Shown: in pieces, positions 6,135-6,283 of the stretch
Layout: each line of letters opens with the position of its first letter
How positions within the stretch are numbered: position 1 is the stretch's first letter
Assembly (NCBI GenBank): GCA_027858325.1
Contig: JAQICU010000060.1
Location: 1 to 6,283 of the forward strand
Length of the DNA: 6,283 bases
From: Candidatus Cloacimonadota bacterium
Lineage (GTDB): Bacteria; Cloacimonadota; Cloacimonadia; Cloacimonadales; TCS61
Reading direction: 5' to 3'
The notes under the pieces: model-generated
What the model was told of the DNA's origin: nothing
The model's input: the letters and a program-made list of their open reading frames with translations, nothing else
Databases searched by the model: none
Made by a program: the position numbers and the translations under genes

Positions 6135-6283
6135 AACAGAAATCTACTGTTACATTTATCAATAAAATGGCTTTTGATGTTGAATTAAACGGTCATCATT
6201 TTACTATCGACGCAGGTGCAGGAGTTGGAGGAGAGAATAAGGGTCCAAGTCCTAAAGGATTAATGTTAAGTGCACTTGGCGGA
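6131..6283 (+). CDS. OsmC/Ohr-family protein, N-terminal part (3' end outside window)
   Basis: The first 51 codons of an OsmC-like protein run off the right edge. The pattern fits the OsmC family closely: F-x-x-x-MAFDVELNGHHFTIDAG (residues 13-29 hold the MAFD..DAG part), then GGENKGPSPKGLMLSALGG (33-51), the conserved 'GGxxxGPsPxxLxLxALxxC' block just before the first redox cysteine. Both catalytic cysteines would lie beyond the window and cannot be checked. Family members reduce organic hydroperoxides or other thiol-reactive compounds in the cytoplasm. Translation is coupled to the MarR gene by a 4-bp ATGA overlap, and AGGAAG (6118-6123) gives a ribosome site seven bases before the ATG. Whether it is OsmC, Ohr or the YhfA-like subgroup is open, with the last favoured by the GGEN-KGPSPK wording. 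Confidence 0.9.
   Translation, partial: MKQKSTVTFINKMAFDVELNGHHFTIDAGAGVGGENKGPSPKGLMLSALGG

Noticed and set aside
1..6283. CRISPR arrays, tRNA/rRNA genes, insertion sequences, phage or toxin-antitoxin genes
   Set aside because: No direct repeat array, cloverleaf-like sequence, transposase motif or terminal inverted repeat was found on reading both strands; the gene content is metabolic and envelope-related.

Overview
The window is AT-rich bacterial DNA in which every recognisable gene lies on the + strand. It is tightly packed, with stop/start overlaps or gaps of about 1-13 bp through the first 5.5 kb. The first enzyme is a bacterial-type (group II-like) geranylgeranylglyceryl phosphate synthase, and the fragment before it resembles the C-terminus of a UbiA prenyltransferase. 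That pair, the low G+C and the CpsB, MoxR and OsmC homologues suggest a member of the FCB group (Bacteroidetes/Ignavibacteria/Cloacimonetes/Marinimicrobia-like). Good Shine-Dalgarno sequences occur before several genes, which fits less well with typical Bacteroidia. The taxonomic placement is inference, not proof.

Layout: (1) 1-196, C-terminal end of a membrane protein, probably UbiA-family; (2) 198-944, GGGP synthase; (3) 944-1717, PHP-type CpsB/YwqE-like phosphatase; (4) 1714-2694, NAD(P)-dependent epimerase/reductase; (5) 2708-3553, divergent class I methyltransferase; (6) 3553-4551, multi-pass flippase-like protein of the LPG-synthase-TM/AglD family; (7) 4553-5536, MoxR-family AAA+ ATPase. 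These seven look like one operon. A 142-bp AT-rich gap (5537-5678) follows, then a second unit: (8) 5679-6134, a MarR-type regulator with four cysteines clustered near its N-terminus, overlapping (9) 6131-end, the start of an OsmC/Ohr-family protein cut by the window edge.

Working hypothesis for the first unit: GGGP synthase joins a prenyl diphosphate to glycerol-1-phosphate, and the upstream UbiA-like enzyme would add the second chain, giving an archaeal-type ether lipid precursor. The reductase/epimerase, methyltransferase, PHP hydrolase and flippase-like membrane protein are the sort of set that could modify and move such a lipid or a lipid-linked glycan. Only the GGGP synthase step is well supported by sequence; the pathway link for the others rests on operon structure. 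The second unit looks like a thiol/oxidant-stress regulator-effector pair.
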